Shown here: piece by piece, positions 48,546 through 60,141 of the stretch
How the letters are laid out: each line of letters opens with the position of its first letter
Numbering within the stretch: the first letter of the stretch is position 1
From: Saxidomus purpurata
Taxonomy: Eukaryota > Mollusca > Bivalvia > Venerida > Veneridae
DNA: 64,000 nt
Assembly: GCA_022818135.1 (NCBI GenBank)
Contig: JAFMSR010000012.1
Span: 31,371,550 to 31,435,549, forward strand
Direction: 5' to 3'
Program-made: the position numbers and the translations under genes
The notes under the pieces: model-generated
Told to the model about the DNA's origin: nothing
What the model saw: only the letters and a program-made list of their open reading frames with translations
Database searches by the model: none

Positions 48546-49227
48546 TATGGGCGTATAAAAAAAGACAATTGTTAAGTTTAAAACAAATATATCAGCATTT
48601 GTCTGCACAATTTAATCGAGTGTCATGCTGACACGTGGGGTGCGAGTCGAACAGCTTGCACTTTCCTTTCTTTAGGAGTGATCATGTTTGCATACAAAAC
48701 CCTGTATTATGTAATATTTTCTACTGATAAGACATAACTCTGGTGGGCAGCAGATGGTAGTCCGTAGTGGTGTTTTCTGTATGCCCTTAACTTTTTTAAA
48801 ACAAAAGATATTTTAAATAATTTTATATCACTGGAAAGAACCCAATTTTAATTTTCTAAAAGAGCAAATGAAAAATACACACATTTAAATGGTAATAAGC
48901 AGCAACAAACCAGGATAAAAAGAAACAGTTTTTTTTTTTAAAAGAGAATTTAAGGAAAATAGGAGAATCAAGAGATTTCATAACTTTTGAATTAAAAGCC
49001 ATGATGGCAAAAAGTTAAAAAAAAAAATTCATTTTCCGATACACAGGCATTGTAAACATCAAAACTGCTGAGGACATCTAATCTACATGGGGATCACTCC
49101 TTAGCCAAGCTGATTATAAACACAAGTCAGACTCATGAACTAAGCTTTGTTACCAGACCAATTCTGTTTGAGAGTGCAAAACATACTAATTTACAAAGTA
49201 AATACCTATCATTGTCTATTACCCATA
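48546..49227. other. Non-coding, nothing recognised
   Basis: AT-rich with long A and T runs. No gene seen. Confidence 0.45.
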
Positions 49228-50814
49228 CAGTATAACTACCTGGTTTTAAAGAAAACCTGCCTTATCTTGCACCTGGTTTTAAAGTTATATTACCCTTCAA
49301 AATGGTCACATTGTTTTAAAGTTAAGAATGATGCTCAAAACACAGTATAAGAAATAAGTTTTACCAAGTTATTTCTGTTCTAGAAGAACACAAATGTGAA
49401 TGAAACTGTTTTAACTGTAATATCACTTTAAAGGAAAACTGCCTAATCCAGCACCTGGTTTTAAAGAAAAACTGCCTTATCAGGCACTTGGTTTTAAAGG
49501 AAAACTGCCTTATCTGGCACTTTGTTTTACTGTGAAACTGCCTTATCTGGCACTTGGGTTTAAAGAAAAACTGCATTATCAAGCACCTGGTTTTACGGAA
49601 AAACTGCCTTATCTGGCACTTTGTTTTAAAGTAAAAAACTGCATTACCCAGCACTTGGTTTTATAGGAAAACTGCATTATCCAGCACCTAGTTTTAAAGG
49701 AAAACTGCATTATCTGGCACTTGGTTTCGAAGGAAAACTGCCTTATTCAGCACTTGGTTCTAAAGGAAAACTGCATTTCCAGCAATTGGTTTTAAAGGAA
49801 AACTGCGTTATCTGACACTTGGTTTTAAATGGAAAACTGCGTTATCTGGCACTTTGTTTTAAAGAAAAACTGCATTATCCAGCACTTGTTTTTAAAGGAA
49901 AACTGCATTATCCAGCACCTGGTTTTAAAGGAAAACTGCCTTATCTGCACTTGGTTTTGAAGGAAAACTGCCTTATTCAGCACTTGGTTTTAAAGGAAAA
50001 CTGCATTTCCAGCACTTGGTTGTAAAGGAAAACTGCGTTATCTGGCACTTTGTTTTAAAGGAAAACTGCATTATCCTGCACCTGGTTTTAAAGGAAAACT
50101 GCATTATCCAGCACCTGGTTTAAAAGGAAAACTGCATTATCCAGCACCTGGTTTAAAAGGAAAACTGCATTATCCAGCACCTGGTTTAAAAGAAAAATTG
50201 CCTTATCTGGCACTTAGTTTTAAAGGAAAACTGCATTATCTAGCACCTGGTTTTAAAGGAAAACTGCATTACCCAGCACCTGGTTTTAAAGAAAAACTGC
50301 CTTATCTGGCACTTAGTTTTAAAGGAAAACTGCATTATCCAGCACCTGGTTTTAAAGGAAAACTGCCTTATCCAGCACCTAGTTTTAAAGGAAAACTGCC
50401 TTATATGGCACCAGGTTTTAAAAGAAAACTGCCTTATCTGGCACTTGGTTTTAAAGGAAAACTGCATTATCCAGCACCTAGTTTTAAAGGAAAACTGGTT
50501 TATATGGCACCAGGTTTTAAAAGAAAACTGCCTTATACGGCACTTGGTTTTAAAAGAAAACTGCATTATCTGGCACCTGGTTTAAATGAAAATGCCTTAT
50601 CCGGCACTTTGGTTTAAATGAAAATTGCCTTATCAGGAACATCGTTCTAAAGAAAAACTGCCTAATCCAGCACCTGGTTTTAAATCCCCCACAGTCCCTT
50701 GGTCTCCATGTCATAAAGTGCATAATGGAAAACCGTAAATGTTTAACCAGCAACCGGTCTTAACTGACATTATCAAGTGGTCCCATAGGATTCCAGATCG
50801 GACAGGATTGACTG
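49228..50814. mobile_element. Possible TA-flanked inverted-repeat element housing the 33 bp array
   Basis: The right end, read inverted, is CAGTCAATCCTGTC next to TA (50815-16), close to the CAGTCAAACCTGTG termini elsewhere in the window. The left end CAGTATAACTACCTG next to TA (49226-27) is a weaker match. If both are real, the minisatellite grew inside a MITE. Confidence 0.35.
49236..50683. repeat. 33 bp minisatellite of about 1.4 kb
   Basis: About 40 copies of a unit typified by ggttttaaaggaaaactgc followed by 'cttatctggcactt' or 'attatccagcacct', two alternating flavours. The first two copies (49236-49290) are diverged, and a regular array runs from about 49417. Because 33 is a multiple of three and the unit has no stop in some frames on either strand, it yields 11-residue peptide repeats such as GFKGKLHYPAP on + and FKTKCQIRQFS on -. 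Indels break these frames repeatedly. I treat it as a minisatellite, not a gene. Confidence 0.9.
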
Positions 50815-53215
50815 TATATTGGTGTGTCAACAGTACTGTGTACATTAAGTTTTCAGCTGAAAGTGTGATCTTCGCCTTGAATGCAACACCATTGGTGTTA
50901 TGCATGACACACCCTTAGGTTACAAGCAACAACAGTGAGAATTTACCAGTCTCAAACTGGTTGCAAAAACTGCCGGCTTACAGATGGACAGTACCATGCA
51001 AACCTATAGTTCTAAATTCTGTATGTAAACAGTAATAATTTTAAGAAATCTAAACAAAAATGAAGACAGACTGACAATGGCAGAATGTAAGCAAAAGAAC
51101 AACTCAAGGGAGATCATTCACAGGCCTTGGTTACAGAAGAAGGTGATTAACAAGAAGGGGTCTTTGACCAGGAGAGTATCTACCGGCTTTCCATGGCATC
51201 CTCTTTAACATGTCCTTGATTAATTTGCATCATTCACCTGACATATGTAACACTCCATTCTAAATAACTGTATCCAACTCTACCTATCAATAAAAGATAG
51301 CATCATTTACCTTTTCCTCTGTCTAATGACATACTTGGTTAGATATTTATGGCCAATAAGTTTTTATATCTGTATGTTTTTCTCTACATGACTGATGCGC
51401 TTTGTTAGCATCCCACATGAATCAAAACTCACTTTATGACCATAACAAGGAATAAATGTGGCATTTATTGCGGTGTCCTCAAAAAAAGGGTTTCTATGAT
51501 GTATAACAAACATAGAAAAGACTGTTTCTTACAGCTGAGGATGTACACCTGTACAAGTATCACCTGCAGATTTCCAGATAGGATCAAATAAGTCTCATAT
51601 ATTCTGATAAATATGCTCCTACCTCTAACTTAACAATCAAAGCATTGAAACCACTGAAAGACTGTCAGTGGGATAAGTTTCCATTTATGATCATAATTGA
51701 TTCATGCTTATTATCATCTGCTGCAATCTAAAATTTTTGATATAGACTGAAAAGTTAAGATTAAAATCCTGTATGAAGATTTTTCTTAGGCTATAATAGC
51801 TGTAAAAGTACCTGTAAACAGAAAACGGCAACAATTTCCTATTTCCTGGAAAGGTTTACACAGTGCTACATTCTACATTATTTTGCTTATGCTAGAACTT
51901 CTTTTTGTCACTGATCAAATTATGTTGTAGACGTTACAACAGGGAGGGACGTATCAAATTAAATGCGTGCAGTTGGTGTCAAAATGCAAAACGGAGAAAA
52001 ACAACAACAATAAAGCAGCATATGTCTGATGTCATAAATATATATTAACATAAACATTGACAGCGTTATACTTGATTTTGTGCCCGAGTTTGTACCACAA
52101 CTAAAATGCACATAATACTAAACAGTGATGGCAGCTGTGTAATACAACAGATATGACGAAAGTAGTCTAGCGCTTGATTTTATTGGCACATACACGCACC
52201 GACAGTCTAAAATTGTTAATTTCTGACAAAAAGTAAAATTTTCTGACAATCTTCAGTCTCTTCTTTGTTATTGTAACACTGTAGGCATAAATTTGATATC
52301 CTTTGCACAGCCGGCATATTTTGTTACACATTTGAAAGACAGGCATGTGTTCTTGTAAACACTGTACATCATGTTATGCTACTTTCGGTTTACTGCACGT
52401 GTTGTATACATCAGAAAACAGATTGAGTTGTAACATGAAAGTAGAATTTCCATTGGCCCACCTACAGAGGTCACGCGTAGGGGTCACCCTGTCTGCTAAT
52501 TCCATGGACTTCTTTTTCTTTTTTTACCAGATGTCTGCTTTATGTCTATGAAAAAATATTTGCAAGCGCTCAAAACACAATCCCACAGGGGCCTTTACGC
52601 GAACGTTGGTAAATTGAAATTTTTCAAAGCTGGTCAAATTGTGTCCAAGGTCATTTCAACGGTTGTCTTAAAGTGTCAGCATTTGCCTCTGACGTTTGAG
52701 TTTTTAATATTCAGGAGCTGGTGGCATAGCCTTTAAATTTATAGACAAAACGTGTTCCATAAGGTAACTGTCGCTTCTATGGAAGGCCAAACCCTTCTTT
52801 ATCTGTGTATACGGTTTATTATGTTATGGACGTTCAAAGGATATCTGAGTTTAATAATTGTATATGGTTTCATCATCACAAATAAAAAAAAATAAAAAAT
52901 ATTACTAGCATCATTCAAGTTGGAGCAATTTCTGGGAGACCAAGAATAACATATAGTTAAAAATTAAAACATAATTGGAGACCTCCTGCAGAAGATCACA
53001 CTAAATAAATAATAAATTCCAAATAGGTTTGGGCAACCTTGTCAACAAAATAGTGCAAATTAAAAGTTGAACAAACATTGCATGTACTGTTTCAAATACT
53101 TATTGTCTAATACCTCATAATACAAAAGTAGCCCAGAAAAACTTCAATTAATTACTATCTTGCCAGCAGCAAAACGATTCTTCCTTTGCCTACATTGTCG
53201 ATTATGATCGCCCTG
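50815..53215. other. Non-coding, nothing recognised
   Basis: No gene recognised. A pyrimidine tract followed by AG at about 52512-52530 looks like a splice acceptor, but the open frame after it has no conserved signature. Confidence 0.45.
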
Positions 53216-53350
53216 TACCATAGCTGCAGTCTGATCATGATCTGCACTGTTTACTACTCAGTCAGTAAAATTTTAATGAGCAATCCTTTGAATAATCGAT
53301 TGTACCATCAAAATTGAACAATAGGCAAGCATACCATAATTTAAGCAGGG
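53216..53350. repeat. GATCATGATC dispersed repeat, copy
   Basis: agtctgatcatgatctgcac then 'actactcagtcagta', 'ctttgaataatcgattgtac' and 'aagcagggtaaggtttaa'. Shares its start with 21541 and its end with the 20.65 and 46.2 kb copies. Among the copies here it looks the most complete. Confidence 0.6.
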
Positions 53351-54684
53351 TAAGGTTTAATCTTAAAAGGAATGAAATTCATCCAATAAATATTACCTGT
53401 GAACAAGACATCATGTCCTCACAGCCTGCATGTTATCCATTCCATTACTTCAGCATGTACACACCTGCAGTATACATGTATGCAGGTTACAAGAGTATTG
53501 GCATTTAAACCAATAAACTGGTATATTTTAAGCAGATAAAGGTAAAATTTTCAAGTTTAATACATTGTACTTCCTTTAAAAAAACCCACAAAATATCATA
53601 TTTAACTGTTATATGTTACATAACTCTCCTGCAGGTGTACCCCTCATCAAAGTGATGAGTATATCTACAAGTGATTCAAATATCATTCTAGGGGTTAATG
53701 AATGGACTTGTTCAGTCTTTAGTTCAGCATCAGTTATACCATATTAAATACAAACCCATTTCTTCAGTCATAAAACATGAAGCACAATTTCTACAAAAAC
53801 GCTCAAACCTGTGTGCAAGACATTACTTACTTACCAAACAGAAGTGCTGCTAAAAAACTCTACAGACAACTTCCTATACCACAACCAAAGTTCTGCAGCT
53901 GTAACCTGGGATACAATCACTGCAGTGCTAAACAACATCTTCTCAAAACTGAAGATCACATCCAACAGAAGCACACCATTTCGTTTTTTTTCTTTCTACA
54001 TCGTATGATAAAATATTACACGTCAAGACCCAATCTGTCATTTCTATTTAATATAAGGCCCCAAAGCTTTTCAGAAACTTGATTTCAGACTGAAATTTCA
54101 TAAGAAGGTATACCTTTTCTAATTGAAAAAGCCTCCATAGCAGTAATTATATTTGCATAATTGTTTTTGCAGTAGGTTTCCAGTGTCTGTTACGCCTGGC
54201 AACAGCTTGACTCTTAATTTGCAGTAGAATCGTGGGGAACAAAATGTAAAATTGATCTTGGTGCCATGTAGACATGGACAACAGCTTGCCTTCTATCTTT
54301 CACATCTTCTGTCAATATTTCCTCATGGATTTCTACCAGGAATAGGCAACAGTTGGGGATTTCTGATTCCAGTTCCGCTGTATGATCAAAGATCTGAAAC
54401 AATGGAACACGAGACTTCAGATCACAGTCTTGAAAGTGTGTTTTGTGGTCAGTGGATTTCTGTTCATTAAATCTACAAATAACAGGCGTCTGAACACTGT
54501 ATTTGCAATTTGTAATACTAAATTGGGTAACAGATGGAAGGATAAAAATTTAATGTCACCCATCATAAAATACCACTTACACACTGTAAAATGCTTAATA
54601 ACATTTGAAAAAGTCACACTCTCAATTAAAAACAAATGATTAAATATCTGAACTCACTTCCTGTTTGTGGGGAAAAAAAATTGC
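53351..54684. other. Non-coding, nothing firm
   Basis: The longest ATG-started frame outside repeats is here (53777-54082, 101 codons). A second frame overlaps it, and I recognise no domain. The F-rich stretch comes from a T run. Not called as a gene. Confidence 0.45.
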
Positions 54685-54850
54685 CTCTGCAATCAGTGCA
54701 GATCATGACCAGGCTGTACATCCCAAGCAGTCTAATTATGATCTCCATTGGTCGGTATTAAGTCACTAAATATTTAGTTAGCACCCAATTAATGGTACTG
54801 TCCGAACTAAAAGATGGACAAGTATACTTTAGAAATATAGCAGGATACCC
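54685..54850. repeat. GATCATGATC dispersed repeat, copy
   Basis: 'agtgcagatcatgaccaggc', then 'gcagtctaattatgatctcc', then 'actgtccgaactaaaag' and 'atggacaagtatactttag'. A diverged copy with the palindromic word in both orientations. Confidence 0.5.
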
Positions 54851-55879
54851 GGTAAGTGTGTTCAAATGTTTAAGCCCCTGTGCTACATGTTGACCTACCC
54901 ATCACCCCTGTGACCCCTTAATATGCAAAAGACATGGTCAACTTTCTCACACTGGGTTTAAGGCTGTAAGTTAAATTTGAACCAATGACCTTCAAGTAAA
55001 TGATAAAATTTGTTTGAAAGTCCAATAGACCATGGAAGCAAAGCAATATATCAAGTACTAAAAGCAGTTTCTGACTGTTCTTTTTAAATCATTTACCAAA
55101 TTAATTTTTATATTATAATTAAAGGTTGTGGCAAAATCAGGCGAAGGAGGAAAAATCCCAAAACCATAGTAACAACTTAAATGAATCTCTTTTTTTATAT
55201 CTCAGGTTTCTGTAATCAATCTACATGTAAGGTGGTTTCACGCTACTCTTAGCGGATACTACCTAAACAAGTACCGCATTTAAAGCAGGATATGACAAAA
55301 CAGCCTGAAGGCATGGAACAAGCACAGAAAACTGCTTTCGTCATTCTAAATCAACCATTTGTGGCTTGTTAAAGTACATGAACTTAAGGCATAACAGGAT
55401 CTAGAGGCCACTTTACTTTTAGGGCTAATTTCATACTGAGTATTATACAAAGGTAGAAACAAAAGACAAATTCCTCTAGCTGCAGTCAAATTTTAAATCG
55501 AAACTTTGTGACTTAATTTTAGACCCACTACAAGCTTCATTTTAAAGAATTTAAACTTCAACTTTATTCAAGATTGAATACAACAGACTCGTCCAACGAT
55601 GTGTAGCCCTTAACTGGTAAATTCATGACTCTTCGAGTAGCAAACTTTTGAAGCCTTGATATCCTCTCACCTTGGCATTCATACCAATTTTGTAACAGGA
55701 AACTTTGATGTCAGTGCACCTGTACTGTCAACATTGGCAGCTTAAAAAGGATTCTAAAATGAAACACAGACATCATGATAAATGTTAATTGCAAGCAAAT
55801 TCAGTGAATTTATAAACAAGGCGCTCCGGTACAAGTAAAGGATCGGATGTGCAACTAGGTGCGTACTGGATGCGTATAA
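54851..55879. other. Non-coding, nothing recognised
   Basis: AT-rich with no gene or repeat family supported. Confidence 0.45.
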
Positions 55880-56674
55880 ATAAAACCAGATATAGGTCAA
55901 GATACTGATCAAAGTCAAAACAACCTCGACAAATTCCAGGATATTTGGGTGAAAAGTAACCTCTAGAGGAACAAGGTTTTTCCATATTTGGGCTCTGAAC
56001 CTAGTTTTTGACCCCAGATACCCATATTCAACTTGAGCTAAAATCATCAAAACAACCTTTCCAACAAATTTCCAGGATATTTGGGCGAAATGTACCTCTA
56101 GAGGTTAACAAAGGTTTTTCCATATTTGGGCGGTGACCTAGTTTTTGACCCCAGATGACCCATATTCGAACTTGAGCCAGAAATCATGGAAACAACCTTC
56201 TGACAAATTCAAGGATATCTGGGCTGAAAAGTAACATCTAGAGGAACAAAGTTTTCCATATTTGGGCTGTGACCTAGTTTTGACCCCAGATGACCCATAT
56301 TCAACTTGGGCTGAAATCATCGAAACAACCTTTCTGACATATTTCCAGGATATTTGGGCTGAAAATGTTACCTCTAGAGTGTTAACAAGGTTTTTCCATA
56401 TTCAGGCTGGTGACCTAGTTTTTACCCCAATACCCATATTCGAACTTGAGCTAGAAATCATCTTAACAACCTTTCTGACAAATTTCCAGGATATTTGGGC
56501 TGAAACAGTAGCCTCTAGAGCCTTAACAAGATTTTTTCTATTTTTGGGTCATGTGACCTAGTTTCTCATCCGACATGACCCATATTAGAATGTGTCCGAG
56601 TAATGTGGACGGACGACGGACATTCATCAATCCTAATAGCTCATCCTGAGCCTACAGCTCAGGTGAGCTAAAAA
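55880..56674 (+). mobile_element. Core-repeat element with five about 137 bp units
   Basis: Units share 'ccaggatatttgggctgaaa', 'cctctagaggttaacaaggt', 'ttttccatatttgggc', 'tgacctagtttttgacccca' and 'gatgacccatattcgaactt'. The 'ccaggatat' word starts near 55936, 56072, 56209, 56345 and 56486. A ggacggacgacggac-type simple stretch follows, then the 3' end cagctcaggtgagctaaaaa, as in the 31 kb element. The 5' end is not clear. No protein is encoded. Confidence 0.65.
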
Positions 56675-57136
56675 ATCTGAATGAAAAAATCACTGAAAAA
56701 GACCCAACTGGCAAATGTATTGGTTTCAGGAAAAAAAAAAAACTTTTAAAATTTCACCAGCCCACTAGGGCCTCATCTCCTAGCTGGATTATCTGGACAA
56801 AAAAAATCTATATAGAAGATGTAAGAAAAGTACTACAGCCCCTTCACAGCTTCATTTCTTTAAAAATCCAGTTTCTAAATTTTCCTTGTTAGAAACTACA
56901 AAGTTCATTACTTGTGCCAAAAACAATCAAATTCTGACAAGCCTTTTCAGAAAAAAAACAAGCATTTTTAAATATCTGACCCCTATCCACCAAGGTGTGG
57001 GTGGGGTGTGGGCAAGGAGTGGATATTAGAAAGAGTGATCATTAGATTCTTTGAGCCAGTTACATTTAAATTTAAATAACTGTTATCAGAGAGTTAGAAT
57101 TAATTATTAAGTCTCTATAAATTATTTAATATGTAA
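56675..57136. other. Non-coding, nothing recognised
   Basis: A- and T-rich spacer between two core-repeat copies. Confidence 0.45.
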
Positions 57137-57350
57137 GAAGAAAAAACATTCAAGGGCAATAACTCTAGAGACATTAGGACAATCTTGACAAAAGTTGCAC
57201 GTGTGTCGCAGCATTATACTGTTGCATGCTTATTTTAAGTTTCATGAAATTCTTTCCATTCAAATTTGGTTCCTTAGTTATGGCTCCAGAAGGCTGGACA
57301 GACAGAGCCAAAACAATATCCCTCTACCTTTGGCAGGGCATAAATAGGAA
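57137..57350 (+). repeat. Single-core mobile repeat, 'aagggcaataactc' type
   Basis: 'aagggcaataactctagaga' leads to 'gttatggctccagaaggctg', 'gacagacagagccaaaaca' and a small 3' hairpin (cctctaccttt/ggcaggg). The order core, gacagaca stretch, hairpin is the same as in the larger elements, here with one core. Confidence 0.5.
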
Positions 57351-58447
57351 AACTGCACCATGTACATGGAACAGTACACATATCTGTGCACATCTGTGGT
57401 TACAGACTTAGTAATTGTTTCCTGCTAATACACGACTGTACAATGTCATCAAGTAAATAAAGAAACTTTTTTTTTCACTTTTGACCAATTTTTTTTCATG
57501 AATTTTTCTTTGATTTGTTTGTTTGTTTTTTTTTCTTCAAATAATGTAAGCCAGTTCAATGAAGAAAAAAATATGACCAAAAGTATCTACAGGTTGCAAG
57601 TTTTTCTGAAGTTTGTTTAAACAGTTCCCCTCTATAATATAAACTAACTACTCATTAATAGTTCATTACTTCACTACATTCATCTTAGGCACTATATAGC
57701 AACATAAATTTCAGTGTTTTCCATCGCCTAGTGAAGGCATGCGGAACAATTCCGCCTTAAGATTCCCCGTACAGGGCTGGTACTCTACATGTTGGTGTCA
57801 CTTGTCATATCGCCGAAAACCCACAGACCATAAAACGTACCACATTTATGGTAAATTGCTTTTTGTAGATTTTTGTAGAGAAACATTTTGCGATAAAAAG
57901 GCATTCATAAGTATCAAGTTTTGCCAGAAGGCAACTTAATAGAGAATTACTTCCTTCGCTGATCTGACGCACCTCACTGTGATAAAAGTAAACGTTTCGA
58001 CATGAATTTATTCATCATCTTAAGATAGTGCCTCAATCATCATGTCACAATGTAAGATCAAAGCAGCCGCTATAAGCTACTCCAGCAGTGAATGAATATG
58101 ATTAGTTAGTGCATCTGTGGACTGTTTATCTGGTTGACAATTTTTTTGGTTTTACATTTAATCATTTTTTTATAACCATTTTTATAAAAACTTAATGACT
58201 GTATTTAAGTAACATGTTGGTTGGTCCATTCTCCTACGTCCAGAGCATTTCATTAAAACAGTCTGTCTAAGTTGAAGCCACTGATGCATGAGGATGGGTT
58301 GGTCTTATGAATGAAATAGCATCTCTATAGTCAATAAGTATCTTTGATTTCGGAGCACGAAGTTTTAAGTATTTGACTAGTATTTAATCATAGCATACCA
58401 ACTATTGTAAAAGGAAAATCTCGAAAGGTGAATGTCTCAATTAATGA
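57351..58447. other. Non-coding, with a GC-richer patch at 57735-57840
   Basis: 57735-57840 is less AT-rich than its surroundings and contains the hairpin GCGGAA-CAA-TTCCGC. A 66-codon frame starting at 57739 covers it, but no family is recognised. The rest is AT-rich. Confidence 0.4.
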
Positions 58448-58672
58448 ACAGTAATAGCTCAGTGGTTAGGGCTTCATCTCCAGTGCAGTAGGTTCCAGGT
58501 TTGAATCCAAGCTAAAGCATGCGGTGTGTCCTATGGTGTGCTGCACATGCCTCGTTACGCTGAGCTGTAACGGGTAGCAGCAATGAAAAATCTCTCCGTC
58601 TCTCTCCTGAATGAGCTATTTAAGTTTATAAACTAACACATTATAGTTTGTATAAATTGTTTTAGTTTTTAT
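58448..58672 (+). mobile_element. tRNA-derived SINE, different family
   Basis: A-box TAGCTCAGTGG at 58455-58465 and B-box GGTTTGAATCC at 58498-58508, 43 bp apart, form a tRNA-like head. A non-tRNA body follows (gcggtgtgtcctatggtgtg, ctctccgtctctctcctgaa). The acceptor stem does not pair, so this is a SINE, not a tRNA gene. The body is unrelated to the SINE at 40.3 kb. The exact 3' end is a guess. Confidence 0.65.
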
Positions 58673-58880
58673 AGATCAAAACAAATCTTTTGAACAATCA
58701 GCATTAAAATAAAATCAAACATACTATAATTTCTGTTTTAAATGCATGTACAGAAAATAGCATAACTGACAATTTTTATTTTTATTGCAGAATTAATTGG
58801 ATTCAAACTTCCAGTGAAATTTCTAATACCATTCACTCCAAGTAAATTTGTGCAAAATTTTCTAAATTTCATATCTATTA

Positions 58881-59479
58881 CACTCAACAACTTTAAAAAC
58901 GCACCACTATCTGAATTTCAATGTTTCGGTTAAAACCCGTCAAATGTAAAATGAAACGGTAAATATTATCTTTGTACAAGGTAACCTAACTATTCCAACA
59001 GTTTGCACTCGCATTTTGTCAGCATATTTTCTGCAACATAATAACATCGCTTGCTTGGATTGGCGTTCGCTCTCCTCAGACATGGCTTCAATTGAACATG
59101 TCTGGGGTGAGCTTGGTCATCGCATGAGAGCTCGTACTCCACCACCTGCCACATTACCTCAACTTCGCCGTGTCCTCTTAGAAGAATGGCAAAATATCCC
59201 ACAGCATCGCTTTGCTGAAGTTGTGTTGTCTATGTGGTGTCTGTGCACAGCATGTCTTGCAGCTAATGGGTCATACACACGATATTGACTTTTGTGAACT
59301 CACTGTTTTCACCTAGTGACTTTGTAAGTATCGTAAAATACGTAAATTGTTATTTATTTAAATGAAATTCCTACAGATGATGTCTATGAAATTGATTATT
59401 ATTTGTTCCAAATTTCATGAAAATATTCAGTGTTTAAATAATCAAAATATAACTGGTGCATTTTTAAAGTTGTTGAGTG
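58881..59479 (+). mobile_element. Internally deleted Tc1/mariner-type transposon, 599 bp
   Basis: Terminal inverted repeats begin CACTCAACAACTTTAAAAA at 58881 and end TTTTTAAAGTTGTTGAGTG at 59479. They agree over about 26 bp with one mismatch. TA lies directly outside each end (58879-80 and 59480-81), the target duplication of Tc1/mariner elements. Only the last part of a transposase remains inside. A full element of this type would be well over 1 kb, so most of the gene has been deleted. Confidence 0.85.
58950..59288 (+). pseudogene. Tc1/mariner transposase C-terminal fragment
   Basis: The frame is open from 58950 to the stop at 59286-59288 but has no ATG start. Its readable peptide contains QHNNIACLDW, SSDMASIEHVW and EEWQNIPQ and ends NGSYTRY. 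In Tc1/mariner transposases, which cut and paste the element at TA sites, the corresponding C-terminal motifs are '..W...SPD.NPIEH.W', 'EW..IPQ' and a terminal G.TRY. The Glu of IEHVW is the third catalytic acid of the DDE triad and is kept, while the usual NP before it reads AS. The N-terminal helix-turn-helix domains and the first two catalytic aspartates are missing. About 100 residues remain of a usual 340 or so. It lies between the terminal repeats and cannot be active. Confidence 0.8.
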
Positions 59480-60141
59480 TACATTGTATATACAAACCTG
59501 TTCAAATTCTACACAGCTGCAGTATCTGACCTTGTACATCCAGCCTAAAAGAAAAAAAATCGGACTAATACATGTGAAAATAAAACTGCCACACCAGTGA
59601 CACCAGTCAGGGTATGCAAATCAAGAAAACGATGCAACGATACGGCTTCTTGAACTATATATCATAGGTCTTTTTTTAACCTTAAATCTTTCTTTTTTCT
59701 TAAATAACTGGATGTCTTTTCATGATGAAAGGACAAAGTACATTGTTGATATACATGTAAGCTGTAAACTAATTTAAGATAATCTCAAAAATACTTTCCC
59801 CAGAAAAATGAACTACTTTCTTGCGGTAGAGTTGTGTTCCAAGAGTGGTTTGAACCCGCCATGTACAGGTGAAGTGGCCCACACTTAAGCTTACACAAAA
59901 CTTTTCTATCTTTGGTACTGACAAAAGGTTTATGATTTATCTAGCAATATCTAAAACAGTTGTTTAACAAAATCAAGACATTTTCTTTAACTAAGATGGG
60001 TATGGTAGGGCGAGCTAGTCCCCTGTTCGTGCAAAAAAAAGCACAGTAACAAAAATCTTGATTGGAAAACTGCATGTCTTGAAAGAAATTTCGTGATTGG
60101 AGGATGCCTGTTAATGGCCCTTGCCATTAAGGAAAGGGAAA
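59480..60141. other. Non-coding, nothing firm
   Basis: A B-box-like GGGTTCAAACC reads on the minus strand at about 59850-59861 without an A-box, so no SINE is called. The rest is AT-rich. Confidence 0.4.

Noticed and set aside
50198..50617. 139-codon frame with 11-residue repeats as a structural protein
   Set aside because: It is a by-product of a 33 bp minisatellite that is equally open on the other strand, and indels elsewhere in the array break the frame.
49417..50683. CRISPR-like array
   Set aside because: The whole 33 bp is repeated, so there are no spacers. It is a minisatellite.
53777..54082. ATG-started frame of 101 codons
   Set aside because: No family signature. A second overlapping frame is also open, and its phenylalanine run comes from a T tract.
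58448..58520. Functional tRNA gene
   Set aside because: The tRNA-like boxes are present but no paired acceptor stem is seen, and a SINE-like body follows.
59840..59875. Minus-strand tRNA-like B-box (GGGTTCAAACC)
   Set aside because: No A-box at the right distance and no related body in the window.
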